Positions 53,493 to 62,385 of a stretch of 64,000 nucleotides of DNA are shown here, piece by piece. This DNA comes from Butyrivibrio sp. (GTDB lineage: Bacteria; Bacillota; Clostridia; Lachnospirales; Lachnospiraceae), in contig SVGA01000022.1 in the NCBI GenBank assembly GCA_015056575.1, positions 1-64,000 on the forward strand, given 5' to 3'. The notes below the pieces were generated by a model. The model searched no databases, was not told where the DNA came from, and worked only from the letters and a program-made list of their open reading frames with translations. Position 1 is the stretch's first letter, and every line of letters begins with the position of its first letter. The translations under genes and the position numbers were made by a program.

Positions 53493-54833
53493 ATGATGGA
53501 ACTCAGAATTGCAATTGTCGATGACGATCCTGTGATCCTGATGCATGCCAAAGACATTCTGTCCGAGAAAAAAATGCGGACATCCTGCATGAATTCAGGC
53601 AAGCAGCTTCTTAAGTACATAGAGAACAATACCCCGGATCTTATCCTTCTGGATATCAGGATGCCTGAAATGGATGGCTTTGATACCTATATCCAGCTAA
53701 GGAAGTTTGAGGAACATTCAGGCAGGGCACATGTCCCGGTCATCTTTATTACAGGTGAGGATGACAGCGAAGCAGAGGAAATGGGCCTTGTAATGGGTGC
53801 GTCCGATTTTATAAGAAAACCTTTCAATAAGGATGTACTGATAAGGCGGATCGAACTTGCCATCAGAAACAGCAGGAAAATAGGGGATCTTGAGGAAGAG
53901 GCTACCATTGACAGTCTTACAGGTCTCTATAACAAAGCGAAGGGAACAGACAGAGTATCCAAGCTGTGCAAGAGGAAGAGTGGTGCGCTTATGATACTTG
54001 ATCTGGACAGCTTTAAGCTGGTAAACGATCTTTTTGGACATGAAAAGGGAGACCGGATACTAAAGGCTTTTTCTGATATCGCTAAGAAAAACTCCCGTGA
54101 GACCGACACCCTCTGCCGTATAGGCGGTGATGAATTCATGGGCTTTTATGATGATCTGCTGGATGAAAGAGCTGTAGGAAGTTTAACGGGACGTTTAAAT
54201 TCCCAGCTTCAGGCAGCGGCTGACGAGCTCCTGGGGGAGGGGCATGGCGTTCCCCTTGGCATATCCATCGGCGTGGTCATGATCCCGGAATACGGTAGAG
54301 ACTATAATGAGCTCTTTGCTCTGGCAGACAGCGCTCTTTATAAAGTGAAGCAGAACGGGAAGCACGGCTATGCGATCTATGGCGCGGTGGACTCTGACAG
54401 CGAGACTGAAAAGGAGAACTTCGAGGCAAGACTTAACCGCCTGGTTCAGATAATAGAAGAGCGAAATGACAAGTCGGGAGCACTTTTCTTGGGAAAAGAC
54501 TATTTCTCCGTTGTCTACAAATACATGATGCGTTTCTACAGACGATATGGTGGTAATGCCGCTGTTGTCCTGTTCGAGCTGGAACCTCCGACCGAGGACT
54601 TTCAGTTTATTATGGATGCTGCGGATCAATTCAGCAAATTTGTGGAAAAGACCCTTCGGATGAGTGATATCATGGTGCAGAGCGGAAGTCATAGCTTCCT
54701 GGTTATGCTGACAGAATGCCCCAGCAATGAAATCGAGAAAGTCATAGGAAGGCTGATCAAACGGTACAAAGATACAGAATACGGCAGCGATGTAAAGGTT
54801 AACTATGTTTACAAATACAACACTTCCGAATGA
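53493..54833 (+). CDS. Response regulator diguanylate cyclase (REC-GGDEF) with a second degenerate GGDEF-like domain
   Basis: The 446-residue protein has an N-terminal receiver domain (acidic VDDD at about 8-11, phospho-acceptor Asp54 in LLDIRMPEMDG, Lys in IRKPFNK). A GGDEF domain follows with an intact GGDEF at 211-215 and an inhibitory RxxD exactly five residues before it (RETD-TLCRI). The C-terminal ~130 residues (YGGNAAVVLFEL...FVEKTLRMSDIMVQSGSHSFLVMLTECP) look like a second GGDEF fold without catalytic residues. It should make cyclic di-GMP on phosphorylation, with product inhibition. GGAGGG seven bases before ATG 53493 sets the start. No histidine kinase is adjacent. Confidence 0.9.
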   Translation: MMELRIAIVDDDPVILMHAKDILSEKKMRTSCMNSGKQLLKYIENNTPDLILLDIRMPEMDGFDTYIQLRKFEEHSGRAHVPVIFITGEDDSEAEEMGLVMGASDFIRKPFNKDVLIRRIELAIRNSRKIGDLEEEATIDSLTGLYNKAKGTDRVSKLCKRKSGALMILDLDSFKLVNDLFGHEKGDRILKAFSDIAKKNSRETDTLCRIGGDEFMGFYDDLLDERAVGSLTGRLNSQLQAAADELLGEGHGVPLGISIGVVMIPEYGRDYNELFALADSALYKVKQNGKHGYAIYGAVDSDSETEKENFEARLNRLVQIIEERNDKSGALFLGKDYFSVVYKYMMRFYRRYGGNAAVVLFELEPPTEDFQFIMDAADQFSKFVEKTLRMSDIMVQSGSHSFLVMLTECPSNEIEKVIGRLIKRYKDTEYGSDVKVNYVYKYNTSE

Positions 54834-54891
54834 TAAAGTGTGATAACAAATTACATTATAGATGTGGAAAAATGATATTTTCAATATGGAA

Positions 54892-54924
54892 AAAGCCCTT
54901 CCCGTAGGATGCGGGAGGGGCTTT
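54892..54924. terminator. Bidirectional terminator between the GGDEF gene and the ArsR-type gene
   Basis: AAAGCCCTTCCCG (54892-54904) pairs with CGGGAGGGGCTTT (54912-54924) with one wobble. It is flanked by A-runs on the left and TTTG on the right and serves both convergent genes. Confidence 0.75.
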
Positions 54925-54955
54925 GTTGCAGTACTGATAAATTACGAACAGGAAC

Positions 54956-55876
54956 TCAGTTTTCGATAGGGCTGTAGGCCATCTTGACATTGATGTCCTG
55001 GTTGTAGTTTCCAAAGCCTCTGCCGAAAATTGTCAGGCCACCAACATGCTCTGCATCGTCGGGAATCGCCAGCTTGAGCTTGAGAGCACTCTTGGAGGTG
55101 AGGCCGAACTGGTCGATGGCCACATCGGATATCTTAAGGCCGTCTATGAAAGTGCCCTTGTGGTTAATGACCAGCATCTTGAGAAGTCCGTACTGGTTCC
55201 AGTTGGGGAACCACCAGTCGGGGGTGAAAATGCCCTTTACATCTCCGAAATCGCCCGGGGAAGTCCAGGTTCCAAGCTGTGTACCGTTGAGGTAGAAGTA
55301 AACATCCGAAGGCCATACGTTGTTGACTCCGGGGGCCTCGGAGCTGAGCTCTAAAGAGACGCAGATCTCATCAATCTTCTGATTGGCGGGAACAAAGTTG
55401 GGAATGCTGTACTCCACGTACCCCTTGGTGAACCACAGAATATCAGCTTCATATCTGTCAGGGTGGGCAAAGTATCTGGTGTCGTCAACTTCGCCGATAA
55501 GCCTCTTGGAAGTCGCCAGACCGCAGGTGGGAAATACCTGGTAGTCAGAGAAAAGCCCCACCTTGATATCAGTGGTGTAGATGTTCTCGTTCTGGGGCTT
55601 GTCCTGAAGGTCAATGAGGATCTTATCCAGATGTACTGAGCAGACCTTCTGGTTGCCGTGGCCGGAAGCCTCGGAGGATACGGTTACAACACCACATTCC
55701 TCCAACTTCCTGATATGGCTGGTAAGGGCGCCGTTGGTGATGTTGAGTCGGCTCGCCAGCTCGTTCATGTTCATTGCATTTTCGTTAAGTAATATCTTGA
55801 TGATCTCAATCCTGATATCGGAGCCAAGAGCTTTAAACAGCTCAAGCCCCTCGTCAAGTGTCTTAATATGCAGCAT
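54956..55876 (-). CDS. ArsR-type HTH regulator with a large C-terminal ligand domain
   Basis: The 306-residue protein has an ArsR-like winged helix at residues 8-90 (FKALGSDIRIEIIKILLNENAMNMNELASRLNITNGALTSHIRKLEECGVV). About 200 residues follow, rich in aromatic and beta-strand patterns (DVYFYLNGTQLGTWTSPGDFGDVKGIFTPDWWFPNWNQYGLLK), likely a sugar-sensing domain. GGGGAT before ATG 55876 sets the start. It is the last gene on the strand after the sugar ABC transporter and also has its own promoter. The shared CTAAAATAT motif at the ABC and GH43 promoters makes it the best candidate regulator of both. Confidence 0.78.
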   Translation of the reverse strand: MLHIKTLDEGLELFKALGSDIRIEIIKILLNENAMNMNELASRLNITNGALTSHIRKLEECGVVTVSSEASGHGNQKVCSVHLDKILIDLQDKPQNENIYTTDIKVGLFSDYQVFPTCGLATSKRLIGEVDDTRYFAHPDRYEADILWFTKGYVEYSIPNFVPANQKIDEICVSLELSSEAPGVNNVWPSDVYFYLNGTQLGTWTSPGDFGDVKGIFTPDWWFPNWNQYGLLKMLVINHKGTFIDGLKISDVAIDQFGLTSKSALKLKLAIPDDAEHVGGLTIFGRGFGNYNQDINVKMAYSPIEN

Positions 55877-55920
55877 AATATCCCCAATCTTTAAAGTGCG
55901 ATAAACTATTTCAGATTTCA

Positions 55921-55949
55921 ATTATACTTTTAAATAAATCTAAAAACAA
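55921..55949 (-). promoter_or_regulatory. Promoter of the ArsR-type regulator
   Basis: On the minus strand TTGTTT (55949-55944), a 17-base spacer, TATAAT (55926-55921). A loosely related AAATCTAAAA lies across the -35, which might allow autoregulation. Confidence 0.6.
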
Positions 55950-55965
55950 GGTTATATGCCCCGGA

Positions 55966-56865
55966 TCACTTAATTCCGCTTATGGCAATGGACTCAATGA
56001 TAACCCGCTGGAATGCAAAGAACAGCAGCAGTGTAGGCAGCATTGCGATAACGGAGGCTGCCATGATAAGGGCATAATCACTCTGGATCGCATAGTAGTG
56101 GTTGAAGGAGCGGATAACCACCTGCAGTGTCCACTGCTTCTCACTTCTAAGGAAGATAGTGGGAGCAAGATAGTCGTTCCATATTCCCATGAACCACAGC
56201 ATAAGCTGAGTTCCCAGAGCACCCTTCATAAGTGGAAGGAAGATCTTCCAGTAAATGCCGAAATAGTTACAGCCGTCAATCTTGGCGGCATCCATCAGGT
56301 CTGAAGGAATGCTGTAAAGGTTCTGACGAAGGAAGAAGATCATACTTACGTTTCCAAAGCATCCCGGGATGATAAGGGGTGCCAGAGAATTGGTCCAGCC
56401 AAGCTTTGTAAAGAGAACGTACTGGGGAATCATTACAACTGCAAAGGGAATCATGATCGTTGCAAGAAGAGCCAGGAAAAGAGCGTTCTTGCCTCTGAAT
56501 TCCATCTTTGCAAAGGCGAAGGCTGCTAGTGATGAAGTGAATCCTCCGATAAGCAGTACCGGCACCTCGACCTTAACGGTGTTTATGATGCCGCTGATAA
56601 ACTGGCCTTTCTTGAGCACTTCCGAATACTTGCCGATAAGTATCGGGTCGGGAATGATGGTAAGAGTTCCGGAAAGTATCTGGTTTTTTGTCATAAATGA
56701 TGTGGCCACCATGTACACCAGAGGGAACACCATTGTAAGAGCGAAAAGAAACAGCAATATAAAGATTACTATGTTCAGGACCTTGTCCTTGGAAGTGGTG
56801 ACCTGAGAAGACTGATAATCTTTGCCGCTGGATTTTGGTTTTGAAATTGAAATATCCATAGTCAC
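55966..56865 (-). CDS. Carbohydrate ABC transporter permease (MalG type)
   Basis: The 299-residue protein has six predicted membrane segments and the inner-membrane-component EAA-type loop MDAAKIDGCNYFGIYWKIFLPLMKGALGTQLMLWF (about residues 190-225). This is typical of the second permease of CUT1 sugar importers. GGAGGTG precedes the ATG. It follows the other permease with a six-base gap. No ATPase gene is in the cluster; a shared MsmX/MsiK-type ATPase encoded elsewhere is usual in Firmicutes. Confidence 0.93.
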   Translation of the reverse strand: MTMDISISKPKSSGKDYQSSQVTTSKDKVLNIVIFILLFLFALTMVFPLVYMVATSFMTKNQILSGTLTIIPDPILIGKYSEVLKKGQFISGIINTVKVEVPVLLIGGFTSSLAAFAFAKMEFRGKNALFLALLATIMIPFAVVMIPQYVLFTKLGWTNSLAPLIIPGCFGNVSMIFFLRQNLYSIPSDLMDAAKIDGCNYFGIYWKIFLPLMKGALGTQLMLWFMGIWNDYLAPTIFLRSEKQWTLQVVIRSFNHYYAIQSDYALIMAASVIAMLPTLLLFFAFQRVIIESIAISGIK

Positions 56866-56871
56866 ACCTCC

Positions 56872-57789
56872 TTAATCTATAGTTTTTACCCATTTATCCT
56901 GACCCCAGAAATTGAAGGCCGTGATAATGAATATGATTATTGCGAGAATAACTGCAACAGCACTTCCATAGCCGAGCTGACCGTTGGTGAAGGCTTTTTC
57001 GAACAGATAGAATACAACCGTAGCGGAACTGTAGTTGGGACCTCCGTTGGGGGTCATTACCTGTACTTCTACAAATACCTGGAAACCACCGATGAGGGAG
57101 GTTATAAGAACATAGAAGGTAACAGGGGAGAGCAGCGGAAGGGTGATGTTCCTGAATTTATTCCATCCGTTGGCGCCGTCGATCATGGCAGCTTCGTAGT
57201 AGTCCCTTGGTATGTTCTGTAGCCCTGCGAGATACAGGATAACTGTACCGCCGAGGCCTTTCCACACCATGAATATGATCATGGATATCTTTACCATGTG
57301 TTCGTCACCAAGCCAGTTGGGGCCGTGGGCTCCTGTCAGGAATTTGTATATTCCGTTCAGAAGGCCGTAGTCGAAGTTGAATACCCATGCCCAGAGGATG
57401 GAAACCGCAACCAGTGAGGATACTACAGGAACGTAGTACATGGTTGTGAGAGCTCTTTTACCGGGAATTTTTCTGTTTAGGCCCATGGCTATGGTCATTC
57501 CAAGGATCATACCGATGGGGATACCGATCATGTAGATGATGGTTGTGGCCATGGATTTCCAGAATTTAGCGTCGGAAAAGATCTTGATGTAGTTGCGAAG
57601 GCCTACGATATTGCCCCACAGGGAGTTGACTCCCGTCCATTTACTGGTACTTGCGATTAACGCAAATACGATGGGGTAGGCCATAAAAAGCATGAATCCG
57701 ATAAAGGGCGGAGCGATGAAAAGCCATGCCCAGCGCTCTTCTCTTTTTGCCATAGCAGATCTATGGACTTTTACTTTTGTCTTTGCCAT
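56872..57789 (-). CDS. Carbohydrate ABC transporter permease (MalF type)
   Basis: The 305-residue protein has six membrane segments after a basic N-terminus (MAKTKVKVHRSAMAKREERWAWLFIAPPFIGFMLF). The loop YYEAAMIDGANGWNKFRNITLPLLSPV (about residues 196-222) contacts the ATPase. It pairs with the downstream MalG-type permease and the upstream solute-binding lipoprotein to form a CUT1 importer. A hairpin in the preceding spacer probably lowers permease expression relative to the binding protein. Confidence 0.93.
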   Translation of the reverse strand: MAKTKVKVHRSAMAKREERWAWLFIAPPFIGFMLFMAYPIVFALIASTSKWTGVNSLWGNIVGLRNYIKIFSDAKFWKSMATTIIYMIGIPIGMILGMTIAMGLNRKIPGKRALTTMYYVPVVSSLVAVSILWAWVFNFDYGLLNGIYKFLTGAHGPNWLGDEHMVKISMIIFMVWKGLGGTVILYLAGLQNIPRDYYEAAMIDGANGWNKFRNITLPLLSPVTFYVLITSLIGGFQVFVEVQVMTPNGGPNYSSATVVFYLFEKAFTNGQLGYGSAVAVILAIIIFIITAFNFWGQDKWVKTID

Positions 57790-57818
57790 TTTGTTGCTCC
57801 TGTTGAGTCTTATAAAAT

Positions 57819-57851
57819 GAGCCCCTCTGTAGATAAGTTACTGAGGGGCTC
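57819..57851 (-). terminator. Partial terminator or stabilising hairpin after the solute-binding protein gene
   Basis: GAGCCCCTC and GAGGGGCTC (57819-57827/57843-57851) form a perfect 9-bp stem, followed on the minus strand by ATTTTAT. Such hairpins commonly give high binding-protein and lower permease levels. Confidence 0.6.
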
Positions 57852-57884
57852 TGTGTGATCTATAAGCCGGTTAATGCCCTTTGA

Positions 57885-59363
57885 TTACTTTGTTGCTGAA
57901 TTCTGAAGCTCGATAGCCTCATCGAGAAGCTCCTGCATCTCGGGCTCAACCTGATTGAGGTAATCCTGAACTTCGATGTCGCCGTTCTTGATGTTGAATA
58001 CACCTGACCAGAAGGGTGTGAACCACTCTGAGTTGTAGGTGTAATCCATTTCCTGAAGAGCAGCTGCATAATGATCGTTGCTGTCGAAGTAACCAAAGAT
58101 TACGTCTACGTCTGATGCGTAAGGAACTGTTCCGTCAGCAACGGCATCTTTGAACTCGCCATAAGCAAGGTCAACAATGTTGGGAAGCTGGATCGAAGCA
58201 CCGGTTGTGATACCTGAAACTGCTCTCTGTCCGTCCTCGTCTGTTGAAAGCTTGGCAACAAGCTCTGCGCAGAGGTCAGGATACTCTGTTGTTGCTGAAA
58301 CAGCATATCCTACAGATCCCATCCATGTGTGTGATCTTCCGTCACCTGAAGGTCCTACAGGCCATCCGCAGAGATTCCACTTGTAAGGGAAGGTGTTGGG
58401 ATCCATGAATGCTGCAACGTCCCATGTACCGCAGGCATAGAAACCAACCTGTCCGTCAAGCCATCTCTGATATCCGCCAAGAGCTGTATCCTGCTCAACT
58501 GAAGGTGTAAGGCCGTTTCTTGTAAGATCTGTGTAGAATGTAAGAGCCTCTGTAAGCTGAGGGTTGTTGGCTACGTTAACCTTGGTCATATCCTCGTTAA
58601 GGAACTTAACGCCGTTGGAGTAGAGGATAGGTGTCATGCCCCACTGATCTGCGCAGGCAACGCCCCACTGATCAACTTCGCCGTCGCCGTCTGTGTCCTT
58701 TGTAAGTGCCTTACATACCTCTACGAACTCATCGTAGGTATAAGGCTTGTTGGGATCGGGATAATCAAGGCCTGCTTCATCGAAGAGGTCCTGGTTGTAG
58801 GCAAATGCGAAACAGGAGAGATCCTTAGGGAATGCGTAGAGAGAACCGCTTCCGATGTTGGTTCCGTCATAGCGGTAGATTTCCTGAGTTGTTCCCCAGA
58901 TCTTGCCGATTGTCTCATCATCTACATAATCATCAAGAGGAAGAACATAGCCGTTGTCTACATAAGAACGAACTGCTGCAGGTCCTACATAGAAAACATC
59001 GGGCATATCGTTGGCTGTCATGTTGGCGATCATCTTCTGGTTATACTCGTCCTGAGTTGTAACCTCGAAGACAACTTCCTTGATCTGATCCTTGTGCTCT
59101 TCAACGAATTCATCGATGAGCTTCTGGTAGATATCCTTCTCGTGCTCCTGCATGTAAAGGAATACGTGGATCGTCTCATCCCCCTCGCCGGAAAGAGTCT
59201 CTGAAGTTGTTGAATCTGTTGTTTCTGCTGCGGTCTCGGTAGCAGCAGGTGCATCAGCAGGAGTAGCCTCCCCGGCCTCTTCTACAGTTGTGGTAGCACA
59301 GCCTGCAAGAAGACCGATACTCATACAAGATGCTAAAATAATACTCAAAAATCTCTTTTTCAT
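57885..59363 (-). CDS. Sugar ABC transporter solute-binding lipoprotein
   Basis: The 492-residue protein has a lipoprotein signal peptide (MKKRFLSIILASCMSIGLLAGC; lipobox LLAGC) and an acidic Thr/Ala/Glu-rich linker to about residue 55. A family 1 extracellular binding-protein fold follows (TIHVFLYMQEHEKDIYQKLIDEFVEEHKDQIKEVVFEV..., later GVKFLNEDMTKVN and WLDGQVGFYACGTWDVAAF). GGAGG lies seven bases before ATG 59363. It heads the operon and captures a sugar or oligosaccharide at the cell surface. The promoter motif shared with the arabinosidase operon suggests arabino-oligosaccharides. Confidence 0.94.
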   Translation of the reverse strand: MKKRFLSIILASCMSIGLLAGCATTTVEEAGEATPADAPAATETAAETTDSTTSETLSGEGDETIHVFLYMQEHEKDIYQKLIDEFVEEHKDQIKEVVFEVTTQDEYNQKMIANMTANDMPDVFYVGPAAVRSYVDNGYVLPLDDYVDDETIGKIWGTTQEIYRYDGTNIGSGSLYAFPKDLSCFAFAYNQDLFDEAGLDYPDPNKPYTYDEFVEVCKALTKDTDGDGEVDQWGVACADQWGMTPILYSNGVKFLNEDMTKVNVANNPQLTEALTFYTDLTRNGLTPSVEQDTALGGYQRWLDGQVGFYACGTWDVAAFMDPNTFPYKWNLCGWPVGPSGDGRSHTWMGSVGYAVSATTEYPDLCAELVAKLSTDEDGQRAVSGITTGASIQLPNIVDLAYGEFKDAVADGTVPYASDVDVIFGYFDSNDHYAAALQEMDYTYNSEWFTPFWSGVFNIKNGDIEVQDYLNQVEPEMQELLDEAIELQNSATK

Positions 59364-59410
59364 GGTCAATCCTCCTAAAAAAAATGCGTTTGCAAGTATC
59401 TGATGATGCA

Positions 59411-59457
59411 ATTTTACTAATAGGAGAATCACCAGTCAATAGATATTTTAGATATTT
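59411..59457 (-). promoter_or_regulatory. Promoter and putative operator of the sugar ABC operon
   Basis: On the minus strand TTGACT (59439-59434), a 17-base spacer, TAAAAT (59416-59411). AAATATCTAAAATA occupies 59457-59444, four bases upstream of the -35, and matches 44252-44265 exactly; the CTAAAATAT part also matches the copy abutting the GH43 -35. Confidence 0.7.
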
Positions 59458-59527
59458 CTTAAATATTTTAAAATACTGTCGATTTACACAAAAAACTAAA
59501 CTTGTTTTTGTTAAAGTATAAATACCA

Positions 59528-60472
59528 TCAGTCGATCTTGGTCTGATAAACGTTGGTTTCAAAGAATTTATTGAAGCCCTGCCAGCCGGGCTCGGTGACA
59601 TTCTGCAGAAGCTCCGTGAAGGTTTCCATCTTGGCGTCGGTGTTGTCTGCAAGGTTTAAGGCCACTGCTTCCATTATGGAAGGCTTCTTGGGAGAGCCGT
59701 ACTCAAACTCACCGTGGTGAGCCAGGATGCAGTGCTGGAGCTGCTGCTTTAATAGTTCGGGGAAGCCGTCGATGGCGCGGGCTTTTTCGCCCACCATCTC
59801 ACAGCCCATGACGATGTGGCCAAGGAACTGCCCCTCGTCGGTATAGTCGTTTACGGGGAAAAGCGACAGCTCTTTTGTCTTACCTATATCATGGCAGATG
59901 GCTGCTGTAAGAAGAAGGTCCCGCTTAAGGGCAGGATAAGCGGTGCAGAAGTAGTCACAAAGTTTGGTGACGCTTAAAGTGTGCTCCAAAAGTCCGCCGA
60001 TAAAGCCGTGGTGTACGGTCTTGGCTGCGCTGGACTTACGGAATGCCTCGATAAAGGTCTTGTCCTCCACAAAGAAAGCCTGAAGGAGCTTTTTGAGATA
60101 GGGGTTGTCTATTGAATCTATTATGGAAAGGAGCTGCCTGTACATCTCGTCGTTGTCCTTGGAAGAAACGGGGAGATAGAGGGATAAGTCATATTCACCC
60201 TCATTGCACTTTCTTGCTCTCTTTACATTAACCTGGAGTGCACCGTTAAAGCTTGTGACTTCGCCGAAAACATCGATGCAGTCCGGAGCATCAAATTCGT
60301 CGATCCCGGCGCCGCCTGGCTCCCAGATCTTGGCGTCCACGGTTCCTGTCTTGTCCTGAAGGGTCACGGAATAGTATTCCTTGCCGTTCTTGGTTGTGGC
60401 GCTCTGCTTGTGTTTACACATGTAGATGTCCGCTACTCTGTCTCCGGGTTTAAAATCTTTGATAAACTTCAT
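59528..60472 (-). CDS. yhaM: YhaM-like 3'-5' exoribonuclease (OB-fold plus HD domain)
   Basis: The 314-residue protein has an N-terminal OB-fold (about residues 10-95: DRVADIYMCKHKQSATTKNGKEYYSVTLQDKTGTVDAKIW) and an HD phosphohydrolase domain. Its ligands are at HHGFIGGLLEHT (about 155-166), AICHDIGK (about 192-199) and HCILAHHGEFEYG (about 245-257). This arrangement is that of YhaM/CBF1 exoribonucleases of Firmicutes. It lies downstream of the HtrA-like gene with a 70-base gap and may be cotranscribed. Confidence 0.9.
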   Translation of the reverse strand: MKFIKDFKPGDRVADIYMCKHKQSATTKNGKEYYSVTLQDKTGTVDAKIWEPGGAGIDEFDAPDCIDVFGEVTSFNGALQVNVKRARKCNEGEYDLSLYLPVSSKDNDEMYRQLLSIIDSIDNPYLKKLLQAFFVEDKTFIEAFRKSSAAKTVHHGFIGGLLEHTLSVTKLCDYFCTAYPALKRDLLLTAAICHDIGKTKELSLFPVNDYTDEGQFLGHIVMGCEMVGEKARAIDGFPELLKQQLQHCILAHHGEFEYGSPKKPSIMEAVALNLADNTDAKMETFTELLQNVTEPGWQGFNKFFETNVYQTKID

Positions 60473-60542
60473 GAAAAAACCTCATTTCTAATAAATAATT
60501 TATAGTCAGAAGCCTGCATCCGGTGCAGTCTTCGTGAGAACA

Positions 60543-61895
60543 CTAATTGTGTGTTGCGCTAGCCAAGGTGACCTCTATATCAAGCTGCACATAGCTGTTG
60601 GGACCCTGTCTGTTAACGCTGACGGTGATGACTTCCTCAGGCTGACACTGGGAGAGCTTGGTTATAAGCTGCTCAAAGGAGGCTATGTCCGAGCCGTTTA
60701 TGGCGCTGATGATGTCGCCGCTCTGGATACCGGCCATCATTGCAGGGGAACTCATCTCGGTCTGGGTGATGTAGGCTCCTGCGGGAATGTTCTCCCTTAT
60801 CTGAACGTCCTGGGGGATGGTGGCACCGTGAACCCCAAGGTAAGCTCTGTTCCTGGCGTTGGAAAGGTCCTCGAACAGGGACTTAAGTTCTGTAATACCG
60901 ATGGCGCTGATGTGATTTGGCAGATCCTCACTGTTGTAGCTCATGTCGATGATGCCAAGAACCTGGCCGCTTAGGTTGGTGATAACGCCGCTTCCCAGGG
61001 TGCTTCCGTAAATGTCTGTGGTCAGAAGCTTGTAGCCTGAGTCTGCAAGACCGATGGGGGTCTTCTCGGAGGTGAGAACCCCGTAGGAGATCGAACCCTG
61101 GATGCCGATTGGACTTCCGGCAGCTATGATGGGCACTCCGGTGAGGTTACCGGCGTTGGAGCTTCCAAGGGACGCTGTGGTGACCTTCTGTCTTGTGGTC
61201 TCTGTAAGAGAAGCGCGCCTTACGCTTACCACGCTAAGCCCGGTGATATTGTCCGCAAGACTTAAGGTTGCGGTGGATTCTGCTCCGTCACAGAAGGTGA
61301 CCCTTATGCTCTCGGCCTCCGCGATTGCCTTGAAGGGCACTACTATATAATAGAAAGTTCCGTTGTTGGCTATGATTACGCCCGAAGCTGAGCCGCTGCT
61401 TTCATAGGATTCGCTGAACCAGTTGGTGTCGCTGGTCACTGCGGTGACCTTGACCATGCTGGTGCTTACCTGTCCGGCGACTTCCTTAAGAGAAGACATC
61501 AGCTTGCCGTAGTCGGCGGCACTGAAGGTGTAGGAAGCAAGAGCTTCATCGATCTGGTCCTTCTGAGTTGCTTCAAGGGACTGGGCTTCGCTGGCGGCGA
61601 TGGCATTTTCATCCGCAAACATTTCCTCCGGAGTCAGCTCCTCATCCGCAACTTCCTCGGGAAGGGTGATGGGTTCGGGCTCTGCCTCGGGGTAAAGCCT
61701 GTCGCTGAATACCGGCTGCAGGAAAAGAAACGTGAAACAGGCCACAATGCCAAAGATGATGGCCAGGAAAAAAGTGATCGCAGTCCTCCTTAGGAGCTTG
61801 GCTCTGTTGATGGGACGCTGTTTGATCTTTTCGCTTATAAAGCCGGTATCGGCCAGTTTTTCATTTTTTTCTTTCTCATCATTATTAAGTGGCAT
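60543..61895 (-). CDS. HtrA/DegP-like membrane protein, probably a pseudoprotease
   Basis: The 450-residue protein has a cytoplasmic N-terminus, one membrane segment (AITFFLAIIFGIVACFTFLFL, about residues 38-58), a trypsin-like domain (about 140-335) and a C-terminal PDZ domain (about 345-440: AYLGVHGATIPQDVQIRENIPAGAYITQTEMSSPAMMAGIQSGDIISAINGSDI). The usual TNYHVV histidine is replaced in YYIVVPFKAI, the D-x-DLAVL aspartate in DNITGLSVVSV, and the GNSGG serine in STLGSG. A structural, substrate-binding role is likely. AGGAGGGG before ATG 61895 sets the start. Confidence 0.82.
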   Translation of the reverse strand: MPLNNDEKEKNEKLADTGFISEKIKQRPINRAKLLRRTAITFFLAIIFGIVACFTFLFLQPVFSDRLYPEAEPEPITLPEEVADEELTPEEMFADENAIAASEAQSLEATQKDQIDEALASYTFSAADYGKLMSSLKEVAGQVSTSMVKVTAVTSDTNWFSESYESSGSASGVIIANNGTFYYIVVPFKAIAEAESIRVTFCDGAESTATLSLADNITGLSVVSVRRASLTETTRQKVTTASLGSSNAGNLTGVPIIAAGSPIGIQGSISYGVLTSEKTPIGLADSGYKLLTTDIYGSTLGSGVITNLSGQVLGIIDMSYNSEDLPNHISAIGITELKSLFEDLSNARNRAYLGVHGATIPQDVQIRENIPAGAYITQTEMSSPAMMAGIQSGDIISAINGSDIASFEQLITKLSQCQPEEVITVSVNRQGPNSYVQLDIEVTLASATHN

Positions 61896-62001
61896 CCCCA
61901 AATCCCCTCCTGAAAGTTTCATCAGTAAATCCGCTATCATCCATTATAACTTATAACCGCCGCAGTTACCATTAACGGATTGCCGTAATTACTACGGAAT
62001 G

Positions 62002-62325
62002 TCACGCGCCTGCCCCGGCACCGCATTCCTCCAGCCGCCACGCCCCGCGCCCGTAGCCTGTAACGCAGAAAAAATTGCAAATCCTCGCGGATGTTTTTGC
62101 GCCGGTTAATGGCCCCCCAAAGCAGGACTTCGTTTCTGCGGATCAAACTCCCTTCGAAGCCTACAGGAGGTCGCAGCCAAGGTTATTTCCCGCTGGTGAG
62201 GATAGCGAGGAATGCCCATTTTCCGGCGGCCTTAGGCAGATTTTCAATGTGCGCCCGAAGGTTGTCTGACGAAGATCGGCGTGGTTATTTTCATCGAAAA
62301 AGTCATGGCTTGCGTACGCAAGCCC
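62002..62325. repeat. Left arm of a ~730-bp imperfect inverted repeat
   Basis: Read on the plus strand this arm matches the minus strand of 62386-62728 through a series of islands in the same order: TCACGCGCC (62002-), GCCACGCCCCGCGCCCG (about 62036-62052), ATGTTTTTGCGCC (62091-62103), CTTCGTTTCTGCGGATC (62128-62144), CCTTCGAAGCC (62151-62161) and GTGCGCCCGAAGG (62249-62261). It ends in an 18-bp palindrome (62307-62324) before the central terminator. No convincing gene is seen in it: frames are short, lack ribosome binding sites and are not kept in the other arm. Confidence 0.8.
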
Positions 62326-62385
62326 GGGAATAAAAAAGACTCTTCTTTCCAAGCTCGCTTGAGAAAGAAGATCTTTTTTATTCCC
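62326..62385. terminator. Bidirectional terminator at the centre of the inverted repeat
   Basis: GGGAATAAAAAAGA (62326-) pairs with TCTTTTTTATTCCC (to 62385), and the next ~14 bases pair with small bulges around a TCGC tip. Each strand shows the stem followed by its own T6 run. The neighbouring genes (HtrA-like and mutS2) point away from it, so it can only serve transcripts coming from the two repeat arms. Confidence 0.8.
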
